Shown here in pieces: positions 34,025 to 49,000 of a DNA stretch of 64,000 nucleotides. The position numbers were made by a program, and so were the translations under genes. The notes under the pieces are model-generated. The model ran no database searches and had not been told where the DNA came from. It worked only from the letters and a program-made list of their open reading frames with translations. The stretch comes from Ciona intestinalis. Taxonomy: Eukaryota > Chordata > Ascidiacea > Phlebobranchia > Cionidae. How positions within the stretch are numbered: position 1 is the stretch's first letter; every line of letters starts with the position of its first letter. The DNA lies in NCBI RefSeq assembly GCF_000224145.3, contig NC_020167.2, positions 4,412,991 to 4,476,990 on the forward strand, given 5' to 3'.

Positions 34025-37000
34025 CTAGGTTTGTTTGACGCAGTCGACGAAGCCACTCCATCTTGTCACTTTCTGGCTCGGTTTCTACGCAGTTAACCAA
34101 CCAAGAAAAAATATAAAATTTATGGTACAATTTAGGTTTTGGCACAATTTCGTTAATTTTTTTGGTATTTTACTGGGTGATTCGCCCGTTTAAAGAGATG
34201 GGAAATTAGAATGCACCAGCTGAGATGTACGAGGTGTTTAAAACTCAACACGCAGCCTTTTACTGTTGCAAAATTCATTAACTTCATGCAGCCCTGGTAT
34301 TGACCACCAACATGCATTGTTATTGCTTATAACAACGAATGAGTTTCCCAAGTGGGTGTTGGTCATATCAAGTGTGAGAGCACCAATGGACAATTGCGTG
34401 AAATTCATGCACAGTAAACATGGACAAGTTTTTAGGCAAATTCGTTTTCACTTTTCAAGAAACTTTCACTTTATGAGTTATATACAATTCATGGAAGCAG
34501 CAAATTAAGGCACCAAAATAACAAGCAGAGAAAGGGCGAGCAACGTCTAAGGACTCGCATTTTCAACAAACAAAGCCGCAGGACAATAACGGTAGCAGGG
34601 CCGGAGTCAGAAAAATATCTTTCGGCTCTGTGAGTGCGTGGCGAGTTCGCGAGCATAGGTCCGAAACTCGCGATCAACGCATTTAGAGAAGCCGCTTATT
34701 CCAATAAACTCCCGGTTTATTCCGTGTCGCTGCAACAACACATGGATATAAGCATACGTGGTGCGAGCTAAACTACAAGCTTTATTGCAAAGCAGCTAAT
34801 GCGCAAGCACTACCCGCAACCGATCAAAGTAACGAAACATTGTTATCACGACAGCAAGCATATACGCAGTGTCACAATGCTGTTTGGAGTATACGAACAT
34901 TCAGTACAACGACATGGGATACTTGACAAGACGATAAAAACAGTATTTTCAAGAAACATTTTCATGCCGACCTCTTACCTTTCGCATAGTAAGCTGTTAC
35001 ATTACAAGATTATTATAGAAATCATATCAAAACACTCTATTGTGGTTTAAAATTTGGGGTATTAGTAATTACAACTGTTGTTGTTATAAAGTGAGAGGCA
35101 AATCTAAATTAAAACCTTAGTGTTTAGAATGGTGGATCGGTTAGTGGTTACATCTTTACAAATTAATTTGTTTATGTGTAAATTATGTAAATGAGTTTCA
35201 GGTAGTTTATTAATGGGATTTAAAATATATCTGTTTAAACTGTTTGTCAGGTCGCAGAGTGTGTAACTGACATTGAGTAGCTTAGGGCAAGATGGTCCTT
35301 TTTTTATTCTCGTTAGTAGTAAACAAATAATATTCACAAAATTCATATAACTGTATCGTGACGACGCTAAAAGAGCGCTGTTGCTTGCAAAAAAGCGTTA
35401 TTTGGAAATTTGGGATACTATAAGCAAACAATAGCCATCTTATCACACAGTACAATTACCATGACTAGTAAATATAGGTAATTTTGAACACTGTATTATA
35501 CCTAGTTTAAAGTTTATATTTTAGATCAGTGTTAAGCGTTGAATTTAAATTAACACAACAAGTACCAAGCAGCATTTATATGATCAATTTATCTGTCTTG
35601 TAGGATACTATAGACAAGAAATAATAATAAAGCGTATTGAATCGGACAAGCAGTATATATAGGGTGGGGTGGGGGAAGATGGGACACCTTTAGCACAAAA
35701 ATATATAAATATCCTGATCGTGTTTTAAACAATTACAACGGTCTATGAAAGTCGCGAGGACAAGGTTTTATAATTCTTTGAATGTTCTTTGTTTACTACC
35801 AAAATGTACGAGAAAATAGAATGAAAAGGTGTCCCATCTTCCCCCATCCTACTATACTACCACCAACACCGCATCTAGCCATCTACACTAAGTTTACTGA
35901 ATTTTTCGGTGAAGCAAATACTTGTACTGGTCGCTACCTAACCCCACTTCAAAGTGAACGTTAATTTCTGTCTTACCCTGAACCCGCGGTGGATCCTATC
36001 CTTCATCACACCAATGAACTCCACGTGACTGAGTCGGTTGTCACCGTCTTTATCGAAGATTTGAAACAACGTGTGGACAATATGCTCCGATAGTTTGTGG
36101 CCGGTGGAGACTTGGACGGCTCGCATGAACTCGTCTGCGTATCAGTTTAGATATTGTAAAACATATTTTACTTAATTAGTGCCGGCTCTTGTCAGTCTCT
36201 AATCTGCCACTTTTAGTCTGTGCCATGTATTTCATATATTTTAGAATATTTTTTTGGTAATAGTAGTAGTATGGTATTTTTTAACCGTTATTAAAGAGAC
36301 AATAAAGATAATAATATATTTATACTATATTTTATATAGGTAAAGTCATATACGTAAAGGCATACTACAGGACCTGGGATTAGATCGGAGTGGGCGCGTT
36401 ACCTTAGCCGATTGTATGGTAACGATTATAACAGAGTATTAAACAAACCCAACACACACAAAGTTATATATTTCTACACAGTCAGTAGCGTTTGGGACAG
36501 AACAAGTCCCGACAGTATCAGAACAACGTATGATAAAAAAGCATGAATGTTAACACTCCTGCAATGAACCCACCTTGTCCAATAGACCGACCAGCAAGCG
36601 TGTACATCTGCATTGCGATTGCGAAATCTTCTAAGTTGTTTAAGAATTGGAAGAAAGATCGAAACTCTTCAAATGTAATTCCCTACAGGGTAACAGGTAT
36701 TAACGAATATTTACAAAATTCTTACTGGGGGGCAAACTAATTTAAACTTTGAAAAATATAACCACCAAATCCGCCTATTCATAACAACAAATATACAAGG
36801 TGTAGATAGATTAATGTATAATTGCATAGTGTTTTTTAAAAATCGACGGTCCATCTGGGTATGTATGATAATGTGTGTGAAAATAGTTTTGAGGAAAGAT
36901 AAGACGAACCTTCTCCTCTGGGATCCTTTCACGGAGTTTCTCGATGTTCTCCTCGATATCCGCAACCTCCGTGAAGCGGAGCAGCATCCGTGCGAAGTCT

Positions 37001-40000
37001 ACCTCCGATATGGTGGCCATACCACGACTGTACTCGAGGAAGTGAAAAAGGCTAAGGAAAATCGTAACCCAAGAAAATCTATAACAATGTTGAACATGTA
37101 TATAATAGCGTTGTACGTGTGTATGGTAGTGTACTCAATACTGCGCAGTAGTGTATAAGTCCAAAAAGTGTTATACGCCTAGATGGGACACCTTCATCTC
37201 ATAATATTGAAATATTCTGATCGTATTTTAGACCATTACCAACGGTCAATGGGGAGGAAACGGTTTTATAAATATTTTAATGATCTTTGTTTGGTAACAA
37301 ATGAAACGAAAAAAAACAGAATGAAAATATGTCCTATCTTCCGCCACCCTACTATATATTTAAGTAGTTTATATCTTTGTGTATTAAAGACAGTGAGATT
37401 GGAGTTAATAAAGGATATTTCAATTTCCAAAACTTCGGTCTGCAAGTTGTCCATAAACCTAAAAATAGAAGTTTTCTTAGGATAAATAATAAGATAAGTA
37501 AATATACATTAAAGGGCGTTATTTTAAAACTTTTACAGGTTTGAACTGTAAAGTATATGCCATGTATTTAAACAAGGACTAAAAAAAAAAAAAAGAAAAC
37601 TGAATAAGGTTAAATAGTTCGAAACTCGTATATGGATAATGTTAGACAGTTAACTCTAATAGCATTTCGGATTTTTCCGTTTGAAAAGAATTTTCATAAG
37701 CTTAGTAGAACTACTAGCCTATGGAAGTCGCCATAGCTGAGATCATTCTTCCCATTCCTGCCGAACAAATGCACAAGTAATGTGGTGTCTGGTACCGTGT
37801 GGTCGTCGTCCTTTACCACCTATATGGGAAATATACGATAAGAAAATATTCGTATATTTAGAGAATTCCAAGCATAATAGGCAACATGAGATTCCACGGA
37901 ATTTTTGGCTAAACGAGAGACGTGTGTAGTTGAAGTGAAGGGGTAAAAAACTTGCACACTAAATCATTCTACAAAATTGTGAAAAATTAAACATAAATGA
38001 TTGGTGAAGAGATGAGAAAAGTAAACAACAACAACAAGTGCAGAGTGTTCTAAATAAAAAAAAATATCGTTTGTGTATAAAAAACTGTGCGACACAGCAG
38101 TTTCCCTTTCCTAAGTAAAGGTTGGGGTGACGTGAAGATGAGCGGCAATCACGCCACAGACTTACCACTCAGCATACCAATGTGAAACAAACAAATTACC
38201 CGACGAAGTTCCGACAGTGTTCGGAAGTCCTTCTTTGCTTCGCGATTGTCGCGGAACTGTGGCAACCAAGGAGATTTATACCGTGTTTTTGTTGCTTTCA
38301 CCGACATTACTGACTACTGCATGCGGGGGATCAATTACTAACATGCGAATCGAAGGCGTGCGGTTATTACTGCCGAGCTCATTTTGACGGTTAGTTTGGG
38401 AGGGCATGATACGAATAGCGATCTGTTGTTGAAGCTTTTAAAGTGTAGCTAGCTCAAAATGAAATTTGCGGCGACCGGAGGTGACGATTTCCTCTTATGT
38501 TTAAAGTGAGAATACCAGCTGCCGAGTGATTAATTGTAAGCAATGTGTGTGGGCGGTAGAATACGCCATGCTTTGATTATGCCGAATAATAAATACCGAT
38601 AGTAGATCATCGAAGGTTGAGACTCCCGCTAGAGGGCGCTGGAGACATGCAGGTGTTACACATGCTATGGCAGACACAGACGTAGGGTGGGGTGTTGTAT
38701 TTTAGTCATAAAGATAAGCCACGCTTTAACCAAGTGGCTGTTATGTTAAAAGTTAGGATTGTTAATGTTCTGCAGATGCGATTTTAAAGGCAAACTTCAC
38801 TAAGTAACTGCATTACATTTGTATTATATTTACACCATGCTTCAGATGAATATTAAAACCTATGCCGCTGGCAATCTAATCAACAATACTGTTGGTAATA
38901 CAATCAACGTACACGGTGAGGGGTGGAGGGTAATAATACACTACACAGCATGCACTCAAACACGTAGCCCAAATATTTGAGGAATTCACTAAACCAGCTA
39001 CGATGCACGACCACTCATACGAGGTTGAAAATAGAAATACCACCAAAGCTAAAACAGTTCTCCTTATAGTGCTAAGATACACTAAGTTATACCCTACCCA
39101 GGAAAATAATTTCCGAAGATTTATTTTTTTTCAATCAAGTAAACTAAATACCTCGTTTCCATCGGTTGATTTCTCGCTTCGTTTCCGAAAAATTTCGCTC
39201 AACTGTTTGAAAAGAATTTTGTTGTAAAAATATTTCACTATTGAAAAAAAATGAGAACACCTGTGTTTTATGCTGCATAAGAGAGCCTATCTTAGAAGAC
39301 TGTGCAAATTAACACAGTATAATACAAAAAATGTTTACTATTATTTAGACAGATAATTTTAGCAAAGTACATTTTAATGCGAAAACTAACAACTAAACTA
39401 AAATAAACAAAAAGAGTTTTCAACGACTGTCGTTTTGTTGCTACTGCCTTTCTCTTCGTTGTTTTTAACAAATGATTCGCTATCGTATTTGAAAACGCAA
39501 ATGAAGTTCATGTTTAATATAAATTCTTTAAGAAAGTAGGAACGATTCTTACCACCATAAACTCTTTCCTGTCGACTCGTTGGTTGCCATCCATATCAAA
39601 CATATTAAACGCGATCTGAAAGCCTGATATCGGTTCTGTAAAACATATGTTCAAGTAGAGTGTGTGAACAAAAAGTGACCAGGTTAAGTTTAAAATCTGT
39701 TGTAACCAGGGCTGTGACAAAAAGTGACCAAGGTGGGTACACTCGTCTACCGACTATACACTATATACTACATTGCCGCCTAAATTTGATTTTGTCGCCC
39801 GACTAAAATTTGGATTTTGACGGACAAAACTTTAGTCGGGCGACCAAAGCCGTTGGGAACCAATAGTAACCGCGACCGGCTGACTTTAGTCGGTGGTGTT
39901 GATAACTGTTGAGCGTATTTTTAGATAAGTAAAAATAAAAAAATACCAGGCAAATAGTTAAATGGTTCCTAGCGTGTTACGCTTGATAATTGTTACGTAA

Positions 40001-43000
40001 ATTGACTTGCATTTACGTTGTGTTAACTTTTACGAAACAAAAACAAATTATCTATAAAAATATCGTATAGGTTACATTAACAAGATAAATGTCAATCATC
40101 ATTAAAACTTAAAACTCACTTGTTAGTATGCATAGTAGGAACAAATACTCTGCGTATGATATCAACCCGTTGTTGTGCAACGAACGAAAGAATCTGGACG
40201 AGTTCTTATTTCGGTCCGGAGTTTTTCCAAGCATCCGTTTCACGTCGCTTTCTGTAAGCTTGAGTTGGCCTATCCTGGCTGAGGAATAAAAAGGAAGATG
40301 AAAGATGTGTGAATAGGTTCGTCTGAACAAAAAATTGAAATGCAATGTAGAAGAACGCATTTTGAATTGTGTTATAATATTAAAAGAAATATAGCATGTG
40401 CGGGGGAGGGTATTAGTATTTTACTGGTTTGTAGTTTACAAAGCAGTGCAGAAAAAAACAAAGTAATAAACATGTTTTGGCAATATATGACATTATTTTG
40501 GTGAGCTTCTTTTCAGCAGCCTGAAATTAATGGTACGTTAACTGTGACACAGCCATAATAAAGCATCGCGGTGGGCTAAGCGATGATAGAAGTTATTCCG
40601 ACGTGTTGTGTCGGTGGGGGGAGGTGTGGCGGAAGTTTTAGTCATGTTTCCTGTGCATGAGGTTGTGGGTTCAAACCCCGCTGCAGGATGAAACGTTTCC
40701 TTGTATAGTTTGGTGATTCACGGTTGTTTATGGCGCGGATTCGTGCAATGAGGGGAGTTAAGTTGGGCCGTGTGTTTGTGGGGCATGGGTGGGTAAATCA
40801 GGTTATTCATATCCTGGAAGAAGTAGGCCAAAGTGTCTGCTGCTTGTTTACATATTGGCTAAATCAGAACGAAGGGTGAGTACGTCCTGTCAACACTTCA
40901 ACATCAAACATCGCAGGTGGGTGGCCCGTTACGTCATCACCACTGCCACCATCGTCACTGTTTAACGTCGCGTTTCTACGTCTGCGTTGTGACGTAACAT
41001 CTGCAGCAATGCGTGACGAACAGCGCAGGTTTGAAGCGATATGCGAGGGCATAAGTGATATAACAAGATTAGCATTGGAGAGCGGTAAGTTAGGAACAAG
41101 TGCAAATAGAAAGTGGCACTGTTCGGGTCTAGGTGCTATGGTGACGCAGGGTAAGCGACGAATGAGGGTATGCCGCCACACAGAAGCGTCGCGACCGACA
41201 ACGGATTGTCCGTCACGATTATGTGAGTCATGGGTCCTGGGACGTGTGCATTTGACCCGGTGACGAATTAACATCAGGGTGAGTAAGAGAGTGTAGGGCG
41301 GGACGTGGGAACTGTAAAGCCGGTAAGCCGTCGGCGGAAACCTCAATGTGGTTGCGATGGCATGCGCGTTCGTTCTGAGGCCAAGACTGGTTCAGCCATG
41401 CGTTTCGTGGATACAAACCGCAGTTTTACGTGTGTGGTTAAGGTCAATTTAACTTTAACCGATTTGTGAACAAAGCAAGTCACGCGTGTACGATGATGAA
41501 AGCTGTTGCTACAGAGGGAAGAACATCTTTTTCGAAGAAAACGTGTGTGCGTGTGACTAAACGAGCCGTTTTTAAATCGAATATTGAAAGAGAAACGTCA
41601 ACAAATACAAATATCGACTTGATTCGTTTAAAATCAACGGAGAAGCAGGAAAGGGTGATTCTGAATGGAGGTTTACATAACACGAGGGACGTCAGGAAAT
41701 GCACGCGGGTGAAGAACCCACGCACACTGTTTCTAGCGTCACAACATCATAACGAGGGTTTTTAAATAGATCGGGGGTCAGGTGATTAGTTCACCTGTTT
41801 TAGGTTGAAACAAAAGACTTTGTCGAATTGTTTCCTCGGGTCATATTGTTCAAACAACATAACGAAACAGGATAGCCGGGAAGAAGGTTCGGGAGGTTTT
41901 GTGCGACCCGGGGTTACGCTTCGCTCACGTGACAAAGGTGACTTTTGGACGATTAGATTTGATTGGGGAGTTTAAGCCGGAAATAATAAAACGCTTGGTT
42001 TCATTTAAACGGTCCATCGCTGGGGACTCGGTAACGAGACTGAGGAAATATGTGCATGTTGATGTGTTACGCGTACCGTCGGTATTGTCAATTTCCCCAA
42101 CAACAGGAATTACCTGCAATTACGGCATAGTTTACTTGGTACAAGCTCAGAAGCGAAGCAGACCGTTTCGCTAGTGACGTCACGAGTATTGTTGTGACGT
42201 GCCAACGGCGTTGTATCTAAGATTCGCTCCCGCGTTTTCGGCGGCGATGGCGTGAGCGCTTTTGTCGCTTGGTTGGGACGAAACAGAACCGTGCAAAATT
42301 ATCGCCCGAGTACAAAGCCGAATACAAAGAGGGATTCCTCTGTCGGTTTCTCGTGAATGGGATGAAACGAGCGGGTCAAGGTACTCCGGGGACTAGGATT
42401 GACGATTGTCTTCCGGAATGGCCGATATGGCGGAAATGAATTGGGAATTACGTTCAATCAGATTCGACCGTGAAGAAGTCGCTTAGATGGGCTTAAGACC
42501 GTTTAAAGTTGATTTTAGAACACAACAACAGTTTATCGCCCTGGTAACTGACAGGATCTATAATACTGTGTATCGGTTGGGGTTTAAGTTTCGTCTCGGA
42601 CGGGGGTTTCCCAATTAACCCCTAGACTCGGCACCAGCTCTTAACACGCACTGTCCGGCACCTGTGCCTATACAGGATACGATGTTCTGGGAAACTTAAG
42701 GACGCTTTGATCTGCTGTTTACATTGATCCTGCCTTGAAGTGGCGGGCTAAACAACCGTTGACATAAATCATCGCGCTTTGGGTCGTTTGCGTCGATTAC
42801 GCGCCTATTTGTGACGCAGCATACGCCACAAATGGTGGCAGGTAGACTGTCAAATTAGCGAACCTTGACCAGGTCACATCCGTGTCAATTGTTTCATCAC
42901 AAAGCTAAAAAACGGCGTGGGAAAATGAGACGGAAGGGTGGGAAAACTCGTTCACACTGCTGCAAAGTAGCACTGAACAATAAAAATAGACTATCATACA

Positions 43001-46000
43001 CTAAAACTGACAAATTCCGTATTTAGACACCGCTTTTTAACTAATGCCACCGCACAGTTTAAAAATCTGATGTAGAACAGTAGATATGTTGTGTTATAAA
43101 CTATAGCCAACACAAATGATTTAAAATGATGTCATTTCTCGTACGAGAAGCAGGAGAAGGGATACGGTATTCAGGATTCCAAGGCAAAAAGAACACGACA
43201 GATTAACCCCGACACCTGGTAATGCGGACGTTTTGCTCGATTCAACAATGAGCTCCGGGGTGACAAATGGGTAAGAGGTGTCAGATGACCCCGCAACCCC
43301 GCTCGCCTTTCAAATAACACCTTGAAGTTTTCTTCAGCGGGTGGCATTCCTTCATAGTTACGTTCAATTAAACCGTCGCAATTATTCAAGCACAATTCCA
43401 AGCTAGAGTAATACGGGGTATCGTGTTTACATCCTGTCTAAAAATAGATTCCCCAGCTATACTGTGTACTCTAATATCCTGTCCTTTAAGTGCGGCGGAC
43501 AAGCGAGTAGGACGCAAAACCGTAAATTCCCGACTGCTTTGTCAGGTAGATGTGTTCCCACCACTGTGTGTCGCCTAAGAGTCGCAAACGATGAAGTGCA
43601 GTTGCTAGTTTAAATGAAAAATAACGGAAACAATAATTGTATGACCACAGCAAATTGAAGCTGGTGGAATACGTGAGATTCTTCAATGTATGCCAAGGTA
43701 TGTGTAGCGACACATAAAATTAAGACAATCTCCTTCTCTGCGCCACCATTTAGTTACAGAGTTTCTCAGTAATTTTTCTCGGATAGTCGTAAAACGGGAT
43801 GCGAATCAGTAAAGGTGGCTGTACACAGTATTCGAAATTCGTCCGTTTTGTCCGTATTTCGCTGCCGCGTGCGGAACTCGGTAATGGGTTTGCATACGAC
43901 TTTGCAGGCGAATTCGCATGCCGGATACTGTGTACAGCCACCTTAACGGTGGACGATAAAACTTTTCCTCAAAACTTAAGTATTATACAAGCTGAGAAAA
44001 GAACTATAGGAATCGTGGTCAAGTTTACGCGTGTCAGAAACTTCGATTATCACATCATAATAGGACTGTGATATCTTGGTGAAGCAACAATTGACGCCGC
44101 GCTGGAGTCACTGCCGAGAGTCTCGAGTGCAAGTGCAAAGATAGTCGACTAATTGTTGGCGCTGAGAGGGGACCGCTTATCCGCTCATCCAATAATTGCC
44201 TAATTACTAACAGCTTACCATTGGCTGCGGTTGGCCAACGCCTAACACATGTAGAAGAAAGCTTCTTTAATCCGGGTAACTTTCGGGATTAATACACTGA
44301 TTGCCATGCGAAGGTTAAAAGAGTAGGAAACCTGTGTCGATGGTGGCTTGCCGCAAACAGCGGGTTCAAATCGAAGTCATAATTAAGGGAATATTGTTTC
44401 AGTGTGGTCAATTTTTCACTTGTCTTGGTGTATTGCGGTGTGGTGTTAAACATGGTTTTACGTTTTGTATTCTACTTCGTGCGGTTTTTACGCCAATGAA
44501 GCGACAGCGTATGTTTTTGGCTAATTACAGAGGACCCGACAAGCGACATATAAAGAACCAGCGACTACCACATAACACAGGAATGTCACGCCCACCATCG
44601 TTACGATGCGTTTGCGTTGCTTTATTATCTTGCCTAATTACTTGTGTGTAATGACTGCGCGGTCGTATGGATGCTGAAATTCGGCGATTTTTTAAAAATC
44701 GCAAGAACGTTCGGAACTTTAAAAATATCTAAAAATGGATTCGTTACGACAATTCCACACTATTAGAATTCTAATACGGCCATATATCAATGTCGTTGTG
44801 AAAAACGAATTGTTGAGATTTATTGCGGAAATAATTTGCTCAGTTATCTGCCGATACCTTGTTTCCGTTTGTTGATTTTAATCAAGCCACATGATCATGG
44901 TTACATAATACGTGTGCAGGAAGTTTGGACGAATTTCAGAAGAAAATTTTATACTAACGACGTTCTGGCGGAAGACAATTTTATGCAAAGATCAACGCAG
45001 ATTTCAACTGAGTAAAATGCAGGAGGTATCCAAGTAACGATATGTGTTTTTGTCACTGGGACTCTGGGAGAACTATAGGAGAAAGAAACGAAAAAATTGT
45101 GCTGGAAAATTTGCGTTGTATCATCGTCACCGCCGNNNNNNNNNNNNNNNNNNNNNNNNNNNNNNNNNNNNNNNNNNNNNNNNNNNNNNNNNNNNNNNNN
45201 NNNNNNNNNNNNNNNNNNNNNNNNNNNNNNNNNNNNNNNNNNNNNNNNNNNNNNNNNNNNGTTAAACATGGTTTTACGTTTTGTATTCTACTTCGTGCGG
45301 TTTTTACGCCAATGAAGCGACAGCGTATGTTTTTGGCTAATTACAGAGGACCCGACAAGCGACATATAAAGAACCAGCGACTACCACATAACACAGGAAT
45401 GTCACGCCCACCATCGTTACGATGCGTTTGCGTTGCTTTATTATCTTGCCTAATTACTTGTGTGTAATGACTGCGCGGTCGTATGGATGCTGAAATTCGG
45501 CGATTTTTTAAAAATCGCAAGAACGTTCGGAACTTTAAAAATATCTAAAAATGGATTCGTTACGACAATTCCACACTATTAGAATTCTAATACGGCCATA
45601 TATCAATGTCGTTGTGAAAAACGAATTGTTGAGATTTATTGCGGAAATAATTTGCTCAGTTATCTGCCGATACCTTGTTTCCGTTTGTTGATTTTAATCA
45701 AGCCACATGATCATGGTTACATAATACGTGTGCAGGAAGTTTGGCCAAATTTCAGAAGAAAATTTTATACTAACGACGTTCTGGCGGAAGACAATTTTAT
45801 GCAAAGATCAACGCAGATTTCAACTGAGTAAAATGCGGGAGGTATCCAAGTAACGATATGTGTTTTTGTCACTGGGACTCTGGGAGAACTATAGGAGAAA
45901 GAAACGAAAAAATTGTGCTGGAAAATTTGCGTTGTATCATCGTCAACCGCCGTAATGTCATGCCGTAATCCGCAATACAACACGAGACGCGGTTGGGTAG

Positions 46001-49000
46001 GGTTTCCAACTTAGCTATTTCGGGTGGCTCTTTATCGGATACACCCTTAAGTGTCATCATTGGGCAAAACAAGTAACATTGAGTGTTATGTAATCCATAT
46101 ATTCTCCAGTGCAAATCACTGTTTTAAGTTTAACGATGCGGGTATATAGTTTGGTGCGTCGTTTATGACGTGCATACTTTTCTCCCATGATTGCTATCAT
46201 GCTAGACAGACGAGCAGATAACGGCAACAATTAAACTCGATTCTGATTTAACTATGGTTATTTACGAAACCCATAGAGCGACTGCTGACGTAATACACGA
46301 TGAATTATCATTTTGCTTGAAAAAAACGGGGAATTTGACGAGAAACAGAAGCTGTGATGATGAAGCTAAATCAGACCGGAAGTGTGACTAGTTAAAATTT
46401 CCGTCTACCCATGGACGTCAGGTTTCAGACATAATGCGTTATATTTTTATTTCCAGGAAAAAGTTGATGGGTGACGCCGTGCGTAAAAACGGCCGGCGGG
46501 CGGATTACGTAACCCGACGCACGACCACGTTTTTGACGATTCTCCATTCTCATTTTCGTCCGGGGACAACACATTAGCATTCCACGGGGCGGGCATGGCA
46601 CGCAGAGTGTTTAGCATCATTCGGGGAATAGTTATTTCAAGGCGGCCGTTCGGGGACGCTGACCTTACAATTACCGCATTACGTGGAGAGGCGCAGTACC
46701 AAGGGGTGCTTAAACGTTCTTGTGACTTCCGAAATCCCATCTTATCGGGCACGTTTTAAAGATATATGAGAAACTGTAATGATGTTTGCGGGGACTGAAG
46801 TTAGAACGATGAATGCAGCTGTGTGACGTCACCCGCCCCCAGCGTTTGATAAAAATAGCCGGGAATTTAATACATTGTTTGGACGGTATGTTTAAAAGTA
46901 ATAAAGATGAGAAAAACAAAAAACTTAAGGAGCACACACGTGTTATCATGCGGAATAAAATGCGTTATATTTAAAAAAATAACTAAAAAATATGATTATA
47001 CGAAACCAATTAATTACAAAGTAGAGGGTGTATTATTTAAAGTTTTTATGTAAAAAGACCACATGGAGAGAAAAACACATCAACAAACATTTTCAACCAG
47101 AAACCAAATAAGTCGAACCTGAACCTTCATTCCGGCGCAGCATACGGCTTAAGTTGGGCATCGTTACAACGTATTTAATTTAAATACAAGCTGGTTTAAG
47201 AATAAGGCAACGGCGTCACGTAAATTCGGCAACAGCGGCTCGGCGGTGGACGCCTATATCCGGATCGTGGTTTATAACTTAATTAACCCGGAAGATGGAC
47301 TGAGATTAAACTCAGATAATAGTTGCAAGGATAACGACTTCTACATTGGAAAGTATAAAGTGCGAGTAAATGGATCCGGTAAATTAAAACAGTTCCGGCG
47401 CGTGGATAAGGTTAAGATTGCGGTGGTAAACGACCCAGATTGTGAAATAACACACGTTTGCTCGTTTGAATTTGACCTTCGGCCAAAGCGAGGCGGGGAT
47501 CGCGCGAAATACAGAGAATCGGCTTGTGGCGAGTTTACGTTCACTTTGTATTGACTTGAAGACATAGTGACAGTGAGTAGTGTTGCATGCGAGAATTACG
47601 ACCACGGGCCGCGAAACACCGATTTAGACTCATTGATTCGAACCTGCGATACTCTGAAGCGTCCAAAGTAGTTGTAAGCACGCGAAGCCAACTATTGCGG
47701 TGTCGTTAACGCAGTTTAGATCGTTTATGGTCGGCATTTACGTACTTGCGGTCAATACTTAAGAATTAAAGTCAACCAATACCAATATTTTGCACGCGTG
47801 AAGCAGCTCACTCTCGTGAGAAGTTACATTTGTTGTTCGTTCAGATGCCCTTCGCGTGCCGCTGTACTAGGGGTTCGAATATCGGCACCGGTCTTTATCG
47901 AATATCGGAAAAATCACACCATCTGAATATAGCACCTTACACGGTGGGAGGTGTAGTGGTAATGGCCTTATTGGAACCTCGGGCAGAAGGCATCAGGAGA
48001 TGAACGGAGATATTGCCGGCTTCAGGCTAACGCAGAGGCGTACAGTGTTGGGGCTTGCACGCGACACAACAAGGCAAGCGAAACCCGATACAGACACGAT
48101 GTGTGAGTCAATACAGGTTACCGACCAAACGGCGAAAGCTCACATGCAAGGCGGGCGGAGGCGTCGACCATGTCGCACGATTGCCGACCCTAAGCCGTTT
48201 AGTGCGCGATCCGTTTTGTCTTCGGCGGCCAGATTGCAATCGAAAGATTATTCTCTGCAACATCGCGTGACAATGTAGTCGGATCGGAGGCCTAGGAAGA
48301 AACAGAATACCCGGCGACGGAGAGACGACGCTTCGAAAGTGACGGAGCTTCAAATCGAGTTAAAAAGATGTTCAGAAACACACGTAACCGCGCACACAAG
48401 AATGCTAGTGCACCGTATAAGGAAGATAGAACGCGGATTTGAGCATCGTAGAAACATTGCGCAATGTTATAACGATTCGGTGAAGCTGTCTGCACTTTAT
48501 GGGTCTACCTCTTTGTATAGTTCTGGAGATATGTTTACCCACGTAGAACCATGCCCGTCACGATATTCTGCTTACACAACACAAATCAAGGCGCGTGGCC
48601 GTGAAAATAAGTCCTGTTGAGTATAAGAGCGACAGGGATGTGGCGGTTTGTAGGCGACCTTAATTACCAGAACGTCCGTGTACTTGAGATGAACGCTGAG
48701 ATAACGACGGCGGTTCTTCGTAACGAGGTGTCGGTGGTCGTATTAAATATTATGCATTGCAAACCGCTAATTTTGAGTAGAGAAATCCTAAACTTCTTAA
48801 AAAATTGCAGAGAAAGTAACCAATGCATTATCCGTAAGGTCACGTTGGTGGCCAAAAGAGGCGGTTTTGTAGGATTAAGGCTTATGAAATGTTATATATA
48901 CGATGTTTCAGCCACACATGCTCACAGCGTGTAGGTACAGGTCGCCCCAGCTGGTTAACTGGGAGCTGTTGGTAGAGACGAAACACCTGCGCATACCAAT

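Noticed and set aside
38166-38307. Longer form of MICU3 exon 6 starting at its own ATG and using the GTAAGT donor at 38165
   Set aside because: It would leave phase 1 and break the frame to the next exon. The inner GTAATT donor at 38199 keeps phase 0 and matches the family.
40624-40690. Functional tRNA gene
   Set aside because: The T arm is perfect but the anticodon arm does not fold with a 7-nt loop; listed as a SINE head.
40864-41346. 160-codon open frame on the minus strand, and an overlapping + frame at 41009-41263
   Set aside because: No family is recognised, composition is Arg/His/Pro rich as expected of a chance frame in less AT-rich DNA, and neither fits the phases of MICU3. A donor-like GGTAAG at 41084 is not enough to call an exon.
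46447-46752. 101-codon open frame on the minus strand
   Set aside because: Could not be joined to MICU3 and shows no family features.
47860-47990. tRNA-like GGTTCGAAT near 47872
   Set aside because: No matching A-box and no cloverleaf could be drawn.
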